Below, in pieces: positions 17,187 through 26,763 of a stretch of DNA of 64,000 nucleotides (position 1 is the first letter of the stretch; each line of letters opens with the position of its first letter). Origin of the DNA: Streptomyces sp. 11x1 (lineage in GTDB: Bacteria; Actinomycetota; Actinomycetes; Streptomycetales; Streptomycetaceae); the NCBI RefSeq assembly GCF_032598905.1, contig NZ_CP122458.1, forward strand, positions 2,046,001-2,110,000, written 5' to 3'. Below the pieces are notes generated by a model. It did not search any database. It saw only the letters and a program-made list of their open reading frames with translations, and had not been told where the DNA came from. The position numbers were made by a program, and so were the translations under genes.

Positions 17187-17839
17187 GGTGCGGTCACCAC
17201 CGTGTCGAGCGAGCTGACGAGCGCCTCGGTGGTGAGGACCACCGCGCAGCGCTCGGCCGCGTACTCCAGCGCCATCCGGTGGTGTCTCGCGGAGAAGTCG
17301 GCGACCGCGTCGGCCACCAGGAACGTCTCGATGTCGTGGCTGAACGCCTCGACGGCCGTCATCAGCACCCCGACGTGCGCGTACACCCCGCACAGGATGA
17401 GCTGGTCACGGCCCTGCTCCCGCATCCAGTCGAGCAGACCGGAGCGGAAGAAGGCGCTGTATCGCCACTTGGTGAACATCCGGTCCGTGGCGGCCGGCGT
17501 CAGCTCGTCGATGATCTGCCGGTCCTCCGGGGCAGGGCGCATCCCGGGGCCCCAGAAGTCCTTCAGCAGTCCTCGTTCCCGCTCGTCCATGCCTCCGGGC
17601 TGCGCCGTGTACGCCACCGGGACGCCGACGGCGGCACAGCGCTCGCGCAGTCGTGCGGCACGGCCGACCAACTCGTCGCGGAGCGCCCCGTCCGCGGGAA
17701 GGGGCTTGAGGAAGTAGCGCTGCATGTCGTGGACGAGGAGGACCGCGCGGCCGGCGTCCGGCACCCAGGACGCCGTGTTGCCGGGCAGGTCGCTCGCGAT
17801 GGGCAGGGGGTAGGAATGGACAGGGGGTATGCCGGACAT
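17183..17839 (-). CDS. PhzD-type isochorismatase (ADIC hydrolase)
   Basis: This 218-residue isochorismatase-superfamily enzyme has [17 protein letters not shown] (catalytic Asp), [12 protein letters not shown] (Lys), and [20 protein letters not shown], where Gly replaces the Cys of true cysteine hydrolases, as in PhzD. It cleaves ADIC to trans-2,3-dihydro-3-hydroxyanthranilate (DHHA) and pyruvate. The chosen start ATG 17839 has GGGAG upstream. It is coupled to the PhzE-type gene by a 4-nt overlap and preceded by a DhbA-type dehydrogenase gene that could aromatise its product. Confidence 0.94.
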   Translation of the reverse strand: MSGIPPVHSYPLPIASDLPGNTASWVPDAGRAVLLVHDMQRYFLKPLPADGALRDELVGRAARLRERCAAVGVPVAYTAQPGGMDERERGLLKDFWGPGMRPAPEDRQIIDELTPAATDRMFTKWRYSAFFRSGLLDWMREQGRDQLILCGVYAHVGVLMTAVEAFSHDIETFLVADAVADFSARHHRMALEYAAERCAVVLTTEALVSSLDTVVTAP

Positions 17840-17916
17840 GAACGTCTCCCGTGTGATCAGGATGTCCCGGCCGCCCGGACTTGCCTGCGCGGCCGGACAA
17901 GGCTGTGCGTGCGATG

Positions 17917-18687
17917 TCAGGCGCCGAGCGCCGCGCCTCCGTCGACGGTGAGGGCGTGCAGCGTGACGTGGGACGCCTGGTCGGACAGGAGGAAGACGAC
18001 CGCGTCCGCCACGGCGGACGGCTGGGCGATCCGGCCCAGCGGGATGCCCACCCGGAACGCCTCGGGGCGGCCCTCGACGGTGTGCCGGGGCCCGGACTCG
18101 TCCTGCCACATGGAGGTGAGCATCGGGGTCTCGGTGGAACCCGGGGCGACCACGTTGCAGCGGATGCCGTGCCGGGCGACCTCCAGGCCCAGGCACTTGG
18201 TGAACATCGTCGCGGCGGCCTTGGACGCGCAGTAGGCGGCCATGTCCGTGCGGGGCGTGCCCGCCGCGTTGGAGGCGACGGTGACGATCGCCCCTCGGGC
18301 GCGTTCGACCATCCGGTTGACCACCGCCCGGGACATGTGGAACACGCCCGTGGTGTTCACGGCGAAGGTGCTGAGCCAGTCCTCGTCGGTCAGCTTCCGG
18401 GCCTCACCGAGCCGCAGCACTCCCGCCGCGTTCACCAGGTAGTCCACCGCCCCCACCCGGTGTTCCACCGCCTCCACCAGCGCGTCGGCCGCCGTGCCGG
18501 AGGTCACGTCCGTGGAGAACGCCTCCACCGTGAGTCCTTCCGCGGTCAGTCGCCCCACCGTCTCCTCGAGCCCGTCGGTGTCCCTGTCGACCGCCGCGAT
18601 CCTGACGCCCCGCTCGCCCAGACTCCGGACGACCGCTTCGCCGATTCCTCCCGCGGCGCCGGTCACGATTGCTGTCCTGCCTTCCAT
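17917..18687 (-). CDS. DhbA-type short-chain dehydrogenase (DHHA to 3-hydroxyanthranilate)
   Basis: This 256-residue SDR has [19 protein letters not shown] (NAD site), [35 protein letters not shown] (Ser-Tyr-Lys catalytic set) and [12 protein letters not shown]. The whole pattern resembles 2,3-dihydro-2,3-dihydroxybenzoate dehydrogenases. Next to PhzC/D/E-type genes, such an SDR is known to oxidise DHHA to 3-hydroxyanthranilate in benzoxazole and related pathways. Function here is inferred from that context. Confidence 0.88.
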   Translation of the reverse strand: MEGRTAIVTGAAGGIGEAVVRSLGERGVRIAAVDRDTDGLEETVGRLTAEGLTVEAFSTDVTSGTAADALVEAVEHRVGAVDYLVNAAGVLRLGEARKLTDEDWLSTFAVNTTGVFHMSRAVVNRMVERARGAIVTVASNAAGTPRTDMAAYCASKAAATMFTKCLGLEVARHGIRCNVVAPGSTETPMLTSMWQDESGPRHTVEGRPEAFRVGIPLGRIAQPSAVADAVVFLLSDQASHVTLHALTVDGGAALGA

Positions 18688-18738
18688 CCCTACGAACCTC
18701 CCCGTTGACTTCGTCGTTCGCGGAATTCGACCCTGCGC

Positions 18739-19998
18739 TCATCCCCGCCACTCGGCGGCCACCGCGATGGCCTGCCGGGGGTTCAGCCTCGGATCGCACA
18801 GACTCGTGTACTTGACCCCGACCTGGTCGAGCCGCGTGTGGTCGGCCACGCATTCGGTGACCTCGTCGGGGGTGGTCTCCAGATGCATGCCGCCGGGGAC
18901 GCCGCCGGCCGTGCGAACCGCCGACTGGAACTCCCGGACCTCGTGCAGGATCGACTCCATGAACCGGGTCTTCAGACCGTCCGGCCCGCTGACGGTGTTG
19001 CCGTGCATGGGATCGGTCAGCCAGACGACCGGGTGGCCCGCCCTGCGGACCGCCTCGACCAGCGGCGGCAGCTTCGCGGTCACCGCCTCGGCGCCCATGC
19101 GCGCGATGAGCGTCAGACGGCCCGGCTCGCGTGCCGGATCGAGGCGCTCGCAGAGGGCCACCAGCTCGTCGTGGGTCATCGTCGGCCCCACCTTGCACGC
19201 GACGGGGTTCGCCACGTCGGCCAGCAGCGCGACATGGGCGCCGTCCAGCTGGCGGGTCCGCTCGCCTATCCAGGGCCAGTGCGTGGAAGCGAGCAGCAGT
19301 CGCCCGTCGTCCGTGCGCCGCAGCAGGGGGACCTCGTAGTCCAGTACGAGGGCCTCGTGGCTCGTCCACACCTTCGGCTCGACGGGCGGCTCCGGTGTCG
19401 GCCGGGGGCCGGACGGGCGAGGCGGTTCGTCACCGGTCCAGCCGAGGAACGTCATCGCGTCGCTCGCGGCCTGGTAGCACATCAGCATCCGGGCCGGGTC
19501 GTGGCGCCTGGCGTGCGGGGTGGGCTGCGGATCGTTCACCATGTGGCCGCGGTAGACCGGGAGTTCCATATCGCTCACCAGTTCGGTCGCGAGGGAGCGC
19601 GGTTTGGCGAACTGACCCGCGATCCGGCCGACGCGCAGCACCGGCTTGGACGAGGCGGTCTTCATCACGCCCGCCAGCGCGTCGAGCACGCCCGCCTTGC
19701 GTGCGACGGATCCTGCCGTGCACTCCATCGGCACCTCGGCGCAGTCTCCGGCCTGGATCACCTGGAGTTCGCCGGCCGCGACGCGCGCGAGCAAGCGGCG
19801 GAACATGTCGGTGTCCTCGACCCTGACCAGCGCGGGCGCGGCGGCGAGCCGGCGTCTCACCCGCACGAGCAGCTCCCGATCCGCCCAGGCCGGTTGCTGC
19901 CGTGCCGGCGGCGGATCCGCGTCCCTGTGGACGCCCTCGGCCGCGCGGTCGTCCGTCCAGGCGGCCAGAGTGGCGGACCTGTCGGCGATCCCTGACAT
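18739..19998 (-). CDS. Class II DAHP synthase (PhzC-type)
   Basis: This 419-residue class II 3-deoxy-D-arabino-heptulosonate 7-phosphate synthase has IQAGDCAEVPMEC, VGRIAGQFAKPRS, STHWPWIGERTRQLDGAHV and WLTDPMHGNT. It is slightly shorter than the 440-470 residues of housekeeping plant/actinobacterial enzymes, as is usual for cluster-borne PhzC copies. It would raise shikimate flux toward chorismate for the PhzE-type enzyme. It starts at ATG 19998 with GGGGAAG upstream and sits in the same operon as the hydroxylase (34-nt gap). Confidence 0.93.
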   Translation of the reverse strand: MSGIADRSATLAAWTDDRAAEGVHRDADPPPARQQPAWADRELLVRVRRRLAAAPALVRVEDTDMFRRLLARVAAGELQVIQAGDCAEVPMECTAGSVARKAGVLDALAGVMKTASSKPVLRVGRIAGQFAKPRSLATELVSDMELPVYRGHMVNDPQPTPHARRHDPARMLMCYQAASDAMTFLGWTGDEPPRPSGPRPTPEPPVEPKVWTSHEALVLDYEVPLLRRTDDGRLLLASTHWPWIGERTRQLDGAHVALLADVANPVACKVGPTMTHDELVALCERLDPAREPGRLTLIARMGAEAVTAKLPPLVEAVRRAGHPVVWLTDPMHGNTVSGPDGLKTRFMESILHEVREFQSAVRTAGGVPGGMHLETTPDEVTECVADHTRLDQVGVKYTSLCDPRLNPRQAIAVAAEWRG

Positions 19999-20032
19999 TC
20001 ACTTCCCCCGTTGATTGAGTTACCTGTGTCGT

Positions 20033-21643
20033 TCAGCTGCCGGTGACCTGGTTCAGCAGCTCCCCCCACTCCCGGGACGCGGGTGCCTCGTCGCCGCGCC
20101 AGGCCACGTGGTGGTCGGGCCGGACGAGCACCAGGTCGCGCTCCCACACGGCACGTACGGCGGCGCTGTCGACGGTCAGCAGGTCGACCGGGAAGCCGCC
20201 GCGCCGTGCCTGCTCCACCAGGTCCTTGCCCCGGTTCTCACCGGAGAGGTCCACCAGGGTGAACCCGCTGCTCAGCCGGTCGAACAGGGGTGTGCCGTCC
20301 GTCAGTCGCACGTTCGGTGCGCGGCCACCGGGCCAGGTGCTCGGGACGATCGCCTGCCACTGCCAGTCGGGCTCCGGGGCGTCCTCGTGCCGCACGACCG
20401 GGGAGCCGGTGTAGCGGTAGCCGAAGTGGATGCCCATGTTGTCGATCTGGAAGCTCTCCTTGTCGAGGTACGCCGCCAGCTGTGGGCGTGCCGCCCCGGC
20501 GGCCGCCAGCTGCGGGAACCTCATCCACACGGCGAGCAGGTTGGCGCACATCTCCCGGTTGAACAGGGCGACGGGCCGACGCTCGGCCTCGTAGGAGTCG
20601 AGCAGGCCCGGACCGGCCCAGCCGCTCAGCGTGGCGGCGAGCTTCCATCCGAGGTCGCAGGCGTCGCCGAGTCCGGTGTTCGCACCGTGCCCGCCGGTCG
20701 GATAGAACTGGTGCGCCGAGTCCCCCGCGAGGAAGACCCTGCCGCTGCGGTAGGAGTCGGCGACGGCCAGCCGTCCGTACCAGTGCGCCACGTTGAGCAC
20801 CTCGTCGACCGCGAAGTCGAATCCCAGGCGTTCCTTGACGACGGCGAGCGGCTCCTCGGGCTCGGGTGTGTCCTCGGGGAGGACGAACGTACCGGTCCAG
20901 GTACGTCCGCCGTCCCGGTTGACCAGGGTCGCCCCGCCGGCCGTGATCGTGAGGAAGGACGGTCCGTGGCGGAACAGGGCCGGGTCCTCGCTGCGGAAGT
21001 ACACATCGCAGTGGCGGGTGCTCGGGCCGTTCTGCTGCGTCGCGATACCGGCGCGGCGCCGCACCGTGCTGCCGCCCCCGTCGCACCCGACGAGATAGTC
21101 GGCTCGCACGGTCCGCTCGGTGCCGCGGACCTCGTCGGACAGGCGTGCCGACACCCCGTCCCCGTCGTCGGCCAGATCCAGCAGGGCCCAGCCCTCGCAC
21201 AGGTCGATCAGCGGATGCTCGCGCACCTGCCGGCGCAGGACGTCCTCCAGCAGCGAGCCCTGGAGCCGCTGGTACGGCTCGAGCGGCGCGGAGCCGTCGG
21301 TGACCTCGGCGAACCTCTCGCGCAGCCCCGCCACCGACGGGTAGGTCCACACCGAGACGGGCGACTGCCCGGGGTCGGTGATCCAGAGGAAGTCGAACGG
21401 CTCGTCGGCGGCGACACCGCGCCGGCGAATCTCGTCGGTCACGCCGAGGCGGCGCAGCAACTCCATGCTGCGGCCGTTGATGAAGTCCATCTTGGGGTGC
21501 GCCGAGACGGTCGTGGAACGCTCGACGACGGTACTGCGCACGCCGTGGTGGGCCAGCTCCAGCGCGAGGGTCGCACCGACCGGTCCGGCGCCGACGATCA
21601 GGACGGGTGTGCTGTCGGGGAGGGCGGAAGCGTGGTCGGGCAC
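20033..21643 (-). CDS. Class A FAD-dependent aromatic hydroxylase with C-terminal thioredoxin-like domain
   Basis: This 536-residue flavoprotein monooxygenase has an N-terminal VLIVGAGPVGATLALELAHH, the Asp-Gly motif DYLVGCDGGGSTVRRRAGI, and RVFLAGDSAHQFYPTGGHGA for FAD ribityl binding. The last 150 residues form the thioredoxin-like extension typical of MhpA/PgaE/phenol hydroxylases. The start GTG 21643 has AGGAG six bases upstream; longer frame continuations are antisense to nothing coherent and lack a ribosome site. It lies between the exporter and DAHP synthase genes, so it probably ortho-hydroxylates an aminohydroxybenzoate or a coupled product. The substrate is not deducible. Confidence 0.92.
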   Translation of the reverse strand: MPDHASALPDSTPVLIVGAGPVGATLALELAHHGVRSTVVERSTTVSAHPKMDFINGRSMELLRRLGVTDEIRRRGVAADEPFDFLWITDPGQSPVSVWTYPSVAGLRERFAEVTDGSAPLEPYQRLQGSLLEDVLRRQVREHPLIDLCEGWALLDLADDGDGVSARLSDEVRGTERTVRADYLVGCDGGGSTVRRRAGIATQQNGPSTRHCDVYFRSEDPALFRHGPSFLTITAGGATLVNRDGGRTWTGTFVLPEDTPEPEEPLAVVKERLGFDFAVDEVLNVAHWYGRLAVADSYRSGRVFLAGDSAHQFYPTGGHGANTGLGDACDLGWKLAATLSGWAGPGLLDSYEAERRPVALFNREMCANLLAVWMRFPQLAAAGAARPQLAAYLDKESFQIDNMGIHFGYRYTGSPVVRHEDAPEPDWQWQAIVPSTWPGGRAPNVRLTDGTPLFDRLSSGFTLVDLSGENRGKDLVEQARRGGFPVDLLTVDSAAVRAVWERDLVLVRPDHHVAWRGDEAPASREWGELLNQVTGS

Positions 21644-21738
21644 GGATGCTCCTGTGAGATCGGCGCGGGAGAAGGCAACGGGGTGTCGGGGTCGGGGCAC
21701 CGCACCGTCGGTCGCGGTCCGGGCCCCGATCCCGGTCG

Positions 21739-23220
21739 CTACGAGGGCTGGGCCCCGGTGTGAGGCCGGGCGTCGAAGCGGATGAACCGGGTGAGCAGGG
21801 CCGCGACGACGGCCACGGCCACCGAGCACCACAGGGCGAACTGGTAGCCGGACACGAGAGCCTCCAGCGGTTCCTGGGTGTCCGTCACCGCATGGGTGCG
21901 GGCGTCGGCGATCGCGACGAGTCCGGCGAGGCCGATCGCCCCGCCCGCCTGGTACGTCGTGGTCGCGAGGCCCGAGCCCGCACCGGCGATCGGGCCGGTG
22001 AGCCCCATCGTGCACACCACGAAGGACGAGACGATGGAGACGCCCAGGCCGAAGGACCACAGCACGGCGGGCAGCAGGAAGCCCGTGACATAGCCTGCGT
22101 CGACGTCGATCACCGCCGCCCAGGCGGCGAGAGCCAGGGCCTGGACGAGGACGCCTCCCATCAGGACGTTCTGCGGACCGAACCGCAGCACCCGCGGGGC
22201 CACCTGCGTGCCGGCCAGCATGGCCAGCGGGATGGGCACGTAGGACAGGCCCGCCTTCGCCGGACCGTAGCCGCGCACCTGCTGCAGATAGATCGTGATG
22301 ATGAAGAACGTGGAGATCAGCAGGGTGCCCACCAGAGCGAAGGCCACATTGCCGATGACCAGGGGACGCATGCGCAGCAGCACGGACGGCAGGACCGGAT
22401 CGTCGGCGGTGCGCTGACGGACGACGAAAGCGACCAGCAGCACCGCGGCGCCGGCGAACCCGGCCAGGGTCGCGGCCGAGCCCCAGCCCTCGGCACCACC
22501 GCGGGCGATGGCGAAGATGAGGGCCAGGAGACCGCCGGTGGCGGTGACCGCGCCGACCACGTCGAGCCGGGCGTCCGTCTGGGGACCGGTGGCCGGGAGC
22601 AGCCGCAGGCTGGCCAGGAGGATGCCGATGCCGATCGGGACGTTGATGATGAAGATCCACTCCCAGCCGGCCGTGGTGAGCAGTCCGCCGAGCACCAGGC
22701 CGACCGGCGCGGCGACACCGCCCATGCCCATGAAGAGGCCGAGCGCCTTGTTGCGGTCCGGCCCCTCCGGGAAGATGTCCGTGATCAACGCGAGGGCCGC
22801 CGGGGTGACCAGCGCCGCCCCCAGTCCCTGCAGCAGCCGCGCCACGACCAACTGCCAGTCGTCGGCGGCGAGTCCGCAGCCCAGCGAAGCGAGCGTGAAG
22901 AGGGCCACGCCCGCGGTGAAGAGCCGCCGCCGGCCGATGACATCGGCGGCGCGGCCCGCCAGCAGCAGGAAGCCGGCGAAGCCGAGCAGATAGGCGTCGA
23001 CGACCCAGGCCAGGCCGGTGGCCGAGAAGCCGAGGTCGTCCCTGATGGCGGGCAGCGCGATGTTCACCACCGAGGCGTCCATCACCGACATGAACTCGAT
23101 CAGTGCCAGCACCGAGAACATCGCCCAGGGACCGCGGCCGCCGGCCTTGTCGGCCGTCCCCGACGCCGGGGAGCCGGCGTCGACGGCCCCGCTCCGGCTC
23201 GGCGTGATGTCGTTGGTCAT
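21739..23220 (-). CDS. MFS transporter, DHA2-type drug exporter
   Basis: This 493-residue membrane protein has about 14 hydrophobic helices. It carries LPAIRDDLGFSATGLAWVVD and LAGRAADVIGRRRLFTAGV (MFS motif A region), ARLLQGLGAALVTPAALALI (motif C region of antiporters), and IFIINVPIGIGILLASLRLL. This is the QacA/EmrB-type drug:H+ antiporter pattern. It is probably the self-resistance or export pump of the cluster and the first gene of the leftward operon that ends with the PhzE-type gene. Its start has only a weak ribosome site. Confidence 0.92.
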   Translation of the reverse strand: MTNDITPSRSGAVDAGSPASGTADKAGGRGPWAMFSVLALIEFMSVMDASVVNIALPAIRDDLGFSATGLAWVVDAYLLGFAGFLLLAGRAADVIGRRRLFTAGVALFTLASLGCGLAADDWQLVVARLLQGLGAALVTPAALALITDIFPEGPDRNKALGLFMGMGGVAAPVGLVLGGLLTTAGWEWIFIINVPIGIGILLASLRLLPATGPQTDARLDVVGAVTATGGLLALIFAIARGGAEGWGSAATLAGFAGAAVLLVAFVVRQRTADDPVLPSVLLRMRPLVIGNVAFALVGTLLISTFFIITIYLQQVRGYGPAKAGLSYVPIPLAMLAGTQVAPRVLRFGPQNVLMGGVLVQALALAAWAAVIDVDAGYVTGFLLPAVLWSFGLGVSIVSSFVVCTMGLTGPIAGAGSGLATTTYQAGGAIGLAGLVAIADARTHAVTDTQEPLEALVSGYQFALWCSVAVAVVAALLTRFIRFDARPHTGAQPS

Positions 23221-23397
23221 GAAGGTGTCCCATTCGTCGTGTCATCGGGGTCGGTGCCTGCTGCGGCTCGCTGCGACGTGAGCAGTGGCGCGGTCACACT
23301 GGTCAATCGTCGGCAGACGCCGTGCCCCGGGCATCACGTCATCACGCCATCCTTCGTGACGCGCGGGGCACTTGGGCGGTCGAGAGGCGGCCGCGGC

Positions 23398-23419
23398 AGA
23401 TCGCGTGAAACTGTGATGT
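23398..23419 (+). promoter_or_regulatory. Cluster promoter box, copy 3 (before first DUF1857 gene)
   Basis: This matches the shared box (GGATCACGTGAA, three variable bases, GCGATGT) at 16 of 19 fixed positions: AGATCGCGTGAA, ACT, GTGATGT. It lies 76 nt upstream of the DUF1857 start at 23496, in the same orientation as that gene. A further TCACGTCA/TCACGCCA pair lies at 23334-23349 in the same divergent region. Confidence 0.55.
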
Positions 23420-23495
23420 CCGGACGCGAGCGCTGGCGCCATGCTGCGGCGAAGGGCAAGAACGTTTGCCGCCGGAACGCGCGAAAGGCCGACCC

Positions 23496-23978
23496 GTGAT
23501 CATCTTCAAGTACACGCTGCCCGTCAACGACCCGAGCCTTCCCGAACACCCGGAGATCGACCGCGACCAGCTCTGGGAGAGCCTGGTGCACAAGGCGGCC
23601 AACCCGGTCTCGTACGTGCCGTCGATCAGCTTCGCGGAGGTGCTGGAGGAGTTCGAGGGCGGCTTCGTGCGGCGTATCGCGCTCCGTGGCGACCATTCGG
23701 TACTGCTGCGGGAGCGGGTGACTCTGGAGCGGGGGCGGCGCATCGTCTTCACCCAGCTGGACAACCCGCTGCTGACCGAGATCACCAACGAGATCGGCGT
23801 CGACGCGGAGGGCCTGCTCACCTTCACGTTCACCGCCACGCTGTCCGCGGCGGGCCTGGAGCGGAGCCGGCAGGAGGCAGGTTTCATCGCGGAGAACGAC
23901 CTGTTGTTCTACGACACGGCGGCCGCCACGGTGAACACCGTACGGCTCACGGCGGCCCGTACGGTGACCGCGGCCTGA
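23496..23978 (+). CDS. DUF1857 (AtaL-like SRPBCC) protein, copy 1
   Basis: This 160-residue predicted START/SRPBCC-fold protein shows FKYTLPVNDPSLPEHP near the N-terminus, LWESLVHKAANPVSYVPSI, and RRIVFTQLDNPLLTEITNEI. The pattern matches DUF1857, whose namesake AtaL lies in a fungal epidithiodiketopiperazine cluster; no activity is firmly known. Chosen start GTG 23496. It is transcribed away from the exporter operon and ends in front of a perfect hairpin. A diverged paralogue lies at 26764-27240. Such small cavity proteins may bind or cyclise an aromatic intermediate; this is conjecture. Confidence 0.8.
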   Translation: MIIFKYTLPVNDPSLPEHPEIDRDQLWESLVHKAANPVSYVPSISFAEVLEEFEGGFVRRIALRGDHSVLLRERVTLERGRRIVFTQLDNPLLTEITNEIGVDAEGLLTFTFTATLSAAGLERSRQEAGFIAENDLLFYDTAAATVNTVRLTAARTVTAA

Positions 23979-23993
23979 ACCGCGGACATGCGG

Positions 23994-24041
23994 GAATGCC
24001 GCGGTCCCGGACCCGTGAGAGGGTCCGGGACCGCGGCATTC
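23994..24041. terminator. Bidirectional hairpin terminator
   Basis: A perfect 21-bp inverted repeat (23994-24014 with 24021-24041) has a GTGAGA loop. It lies between the convergent DUF1857 copy 1 and SDR genes. There is no T-tract, as is usual for Streptomyces hairpin terminators. Confidence 0.8.
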
Positions 24042-24059
24042 GCGCGGTCGGTGCGGTGG

Positions 24060-24794
24060 TTACGCGAAACCACCGTTGGCGTGGATGGTCTGGCCGGTGA
24101 GCCAGCGCCCGTCCTCACCGGCGAGGAAGGCCACGACGTCGGCGATGTCGCCCGGCTGCCCGAGCTTGCGCAGCGGGGTCTGGGCGATCAGGGTGTCGAG
24201 GTTGGCCCGCGCCTCGGGAGCGAGCATGTCGGTGTCGGTCGGGCCCGGGGCCACGGCGTTGACGGTGATGCCGCGCTCGCCCAGCGCGTGGGCGAGGGAC
24301 CGGGTGAGGACCTCGACACCCACCTTGGTGGCACCGTAGGCGCCGAGGAAGGCGATGGCGCCCGACGGCAGTCCGGCGGAGAGGTTGATGACCCGGCCGC
24401 CGTCCCTCAGGTGCTTGGTGGCCTGCTGGTGGGAGAGGAAGACGCTCTTGAGATTGGTCGCGACCAGCCGGTCGAAGTCCTCCTCACTGATGTACTCCAC
24501 CGGTGCGGCGGCCACGGTCGCGGCGTTGTTGACGACGATGTCGACGCCACCGAACTCCTTGACCGCGGTGTCGTACAGAGCGGCCACGTCGGCGGAGACC
24601 GACACATCGGCCTGGACGGCGACGGCCTTGCCGCCGGCACCGGTGATGGCCTTCACCGTCTCCTGCGCCGCGTCGGCGTTGCTCTGGTAGTTGACGACGA
24701 CGGCGGCACCCTCGCGGCCGAGGCGCTCGGCCGTCGCACGGCCGATGCCCCGCGACGCGCCGGTGACGATGGCGACCTTGCCGTTGAGACTCAT
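24060..24794 (-). CDS. Short-chain dehydrogenase/reductase
   Basis: This 244-residue SDR has [60 protein letters not shown] (catalytic Ser and Tyr, followed by ATK with Lys) and [13 protein letters not shown]. It resembles classical 3-oxoacyl-ACP or glucose-dehydrogenase-like reductases, and NADP(H) preference is suggested by the TGASRGIG loop. It is the second gene after the exported oxidase (24856-26463) on the same strand, with a 61-nt gap. Its role in the aminohydroxybenzoate cluster is unknown. Confidence 0.9.
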   Translation of the reverse strand: MSLNGKVAIVTGASRGIGRATAERLGREGAAVVVNYQSNADAAQETVKAITGAGGKAVAVQADVSVSADVAALYDTAVKEFGGVDIVVNNAATVAAAPVEYISEEDFDRLVATNLKSVFLSHQQATKHLRDGGRVINLSAGLPSGAIAFLGAYGATKVGVEVLTRSLAHALGERGITVNAVAPGPTDTDMLAPEARANLDTLIAQTPLRKLGQPGDIADVVAFLAGEDGRWLTGQTIHANGGFA

Positions 24795-24855
24795 CTCTGT
24801 TGACTCCTTGGTCAGAGCGGATGACAGGTGGTGACAGCGCTTCCGTGCGCCCGGT

Positions 24856-26463
24856 TCAGCCCGGCAGTGGTACGGACTGGGCGTGCCGGAAGACGTTCTT
24901 GGGGTCCCACTTGGCCTTGGCCTGCTGCAGCCGTGGGAAGTTGACGCCGTAGTACAGGTCGTGCCAGGGCACGCCCGACTTGTTCCACGCCGGGTCGGAG
25001 AGGTCTCCGTCGGCGTAGTTGACGAAGCAGCCGTCGGTGACGGTGTTCGACACGGGCACACCGCCGGTGCCGCCGTACACGTCCCGGTAGAACTCGCGGA
25101 TCCAGGCCTCGTGCCAGGAGTCCTGCGCCGCGTCCCGCCAGAAGTTCACGTACATCAACTTCATGACGGAGTCGCGCTGGGACACCGCGGTCGCGGTCGG
25201 GGAGACGGAGTTGACCCTGCCGCCGTACGAACTGATCAGCACCAGGGCACCGGGGTACGGGTAGTCGGAGCGCGTCAGATGCCTGTGGAACGCCGCGACA
25301 TGGGCGTCCGTGAAGGTCTTGCGCATGTAGGCGGACTTGCCCTTGAAGCGGTTGGTGGGGTCGCCGCCGCCGGTGAAGCCGGGCCACTCGACGCCGTGCA
25401 GCCATGGCAGGGTGCGGCGTTCGTCGACCTGGAAGGAGACACCCGTGCCCTGGTTCACGGCCGCGAGGAAGTCGTCGAGCAGGCGGTCCGCGCCGGAGAC
25501 GGTCGCGTCGATCTCCGTGGTCAGGGAGAAGGATCCGGCGGCCTTGGGCGCGGGCTTCAGCTGGCTGAACAGCCCGGCGTAGGGAGAGGACGCGGAGCTG
25601 TTCCGCTCGCACCAGGTGCCGTAGTTCTTCAGGATCCGGCCGAACGACTGCTCGGTCAGGTCGGCCCAGGACCAGGAGACGGAGCTGACCAGCAGCGAGG
25701 CCGGAGGCTTGGGCAGCAGGTTCTCGGGCGCGGAGCCCGTGGCGTTCGGGGACCGGAACAGATAGCGCGTCACCACACCGAAGTTGCCGCCGCCGCCACC
25801 GGTGTGCGCCCACCACAGGTCCCGATGGGGGTCCGAGGCGTCCCTGGTGGCCGTGACCAGCCGGGCCTTGCCGCCGGAGTCCACCACGACCACCTCGACC
25901 CCGTACAGGTGGTCGACGATGAGCCCGTGCCGCCGGGAGAGCGCCCCGTAGCCGCCGCCTGCCACGTGGCCGCCCGCCCCGACCGAGGGGCAGGTACCGC
26001 CGGGCAGGACGATCCCCCATCCCTTGTACAGGGCCTTGTACATCTGCACCATCGTGGCGCCCGCCTCCACCGCGAACGCCTGGCGGGAGGAGTCGAAGTA
26101 CACCTGGTTCATCTGCGACATGTCGATGACGACCTTGATGCCGTCGCTGACCCAGGGCTCGTAGCAGTGCCCGCCGCTGCGCACGGCGATCCGCTTGCCC
26201 GCGCCCACGGCCTCCTGGACGGCGCTCAGCACCTGGCCGGCCGAACTCACGACGCGGACGGAGTCGGGCTTGCCGACCCACCGCTGGTTGAACCCGCGGA
26301 CCAGGTCCCCGTACTGCTGGTCCGCCGGTGTGACGGTGAAAGGACCGTAGGCGACCGCCTCCCGCGCCTCCGCGGTGGCCGCGAGGGCCGTCGGGGCACC
26401 GCCGACGACGGTCCCCGCCGCCGCGGAGGTCACCAGGAATCTTCGACGCGATATCCCACTCAT
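24856..26463 (-). CDS. Tat-exported, bicovalently flavinylated FAD oxidoreductase (BBE-like)
   Basis: This 535-residue protein begins MSGISRRRFLVTSAAAGT, a twin-arginine signal with cleavage expected after about residue 30. The PCMH FAD domain carries VRSGGHCYEPW (His attachment) and LPGGTCPSVGAGGHVAGGGY (Cys attachment). Both residues are present, so FAD is probably bound through His and Cys as in berberine-bridge-type oxidases. The C-terminal NYADGDLSDPAWN and LQQAKAKWDPKNVFRHAQSV match BBE. It would act outside the cytoplasm, perhaps as a final oxidation. The start ATG 26463 has GGGGAG at a good distance; ATG 26478 is less well placed. A cluster promoter box lies 113 nt upstream. Confidence 0.92.
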   Translation of the reverse strand: MSGISRRRFLVTSAAAGTVVGGAPTALAATAEAREAVAYGPFTVTPADQQYGDLVRGFNQRWVGKPDSVRVVSSAGQVLSAVQEAVGAGKRIAVRSGGHCYEPWVSDGIKVVIDMSQMNQVYFDSSRQAFAVEAGATMVQMYKALYKGWGIVLPGGTCPSVGAGGHVAGGGYGALSRRHGLIVDHLYGVEVVVVDSGGKARLVTATRDASDPHRDLWWAHTGGGGGNFGVVTRYLFRSPNATGSAPENLLPKPPASLLVSSVSWSWADLTEQSFGRILKNYGTWCERNSSASSPYAGLFSQLKPAPKAAGSFSLTTEIDATVSGADRLLDDFLAAVNQGTGVSFQVDERRTLPWLHGVEWPGFTGGGDPTNRFKGKSAYMRKTFTDAHVAAFHRHLTRSDYPYPGALVLISSYGGRVNSVSPTATAVSQRDSVMKLMYVNFWRDAAQDSWHEAWIREFYRDVYGGTGGVPVSNTVTDGCFVNYADGDLSDPAWNKSGVPWHDLYYGVNFPRLQQAKAKWDPKNVFRHAQSVPLPG

Positions 26464-26576
26464 GTACTGCTCCCCCATCGAATATCGGTCCCGCCTGCCC
26501 ATGGACGGCTCGCGACCCGTGCTGCGACCGGCCCCTGCGGCGGGATCACCAGCCTGTCAACCACGCCTCGTCCGCC

Positions 26577-26598
26577 ACATCGCGTCTTCACGTGATCC
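26577..26598 (-). promoter_or_regulatory. Cluster promoter box, copy 2 (before the exported oxidase)
   Basis: On the minus strand this reads GGATCACGTGAA, GAC, GCGATGT. All 19 fixed positions are identical to the box at 30400-30421, and both contain the palindrome TCACGTGA. It lies 113 nt upstream of the oxidase start in the same orientation as that gene, matching the 117 nt seen before the GriI-type gene. Confidence 0.72.
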
Positions 26599-26763
26599 TC
26601 GGACGCTCCGGCAGGAGTACCGGCGGCCCGACGCCGGGAAAAGCTCACGAGAACCGGGGATGCTCTCGGGCGGCGAGCGGGGGGAGGCTGCTCGTCGGCG
26701 GGGCGGCCGTGGCAGTTGGCGTACGGCGTCCGCCAGTTGCCGGACCACAGGAGGCGAGCACGC

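Noticed and set aside
15270..19998. Phenazine biosynthesis cluster
   Set aside because: PhzC, PhzD and PhzE types are present, but no PhzF, PhzG, PhzA or PhzB-type gene occurs in the window, while a DhbA-type dehydrogenase is present. A 3-hydroxyanthranilate outcome fits better.
20033..23245. A single 1070-residue reading frame spanning the hydroxylase and the transporter gene
   Set aside because: The part beyond 21643 is a shadow of the transporter gene in another frame and has no family similarity. The hydroxylase has a clear start with a ribosome site at GTG 21643.
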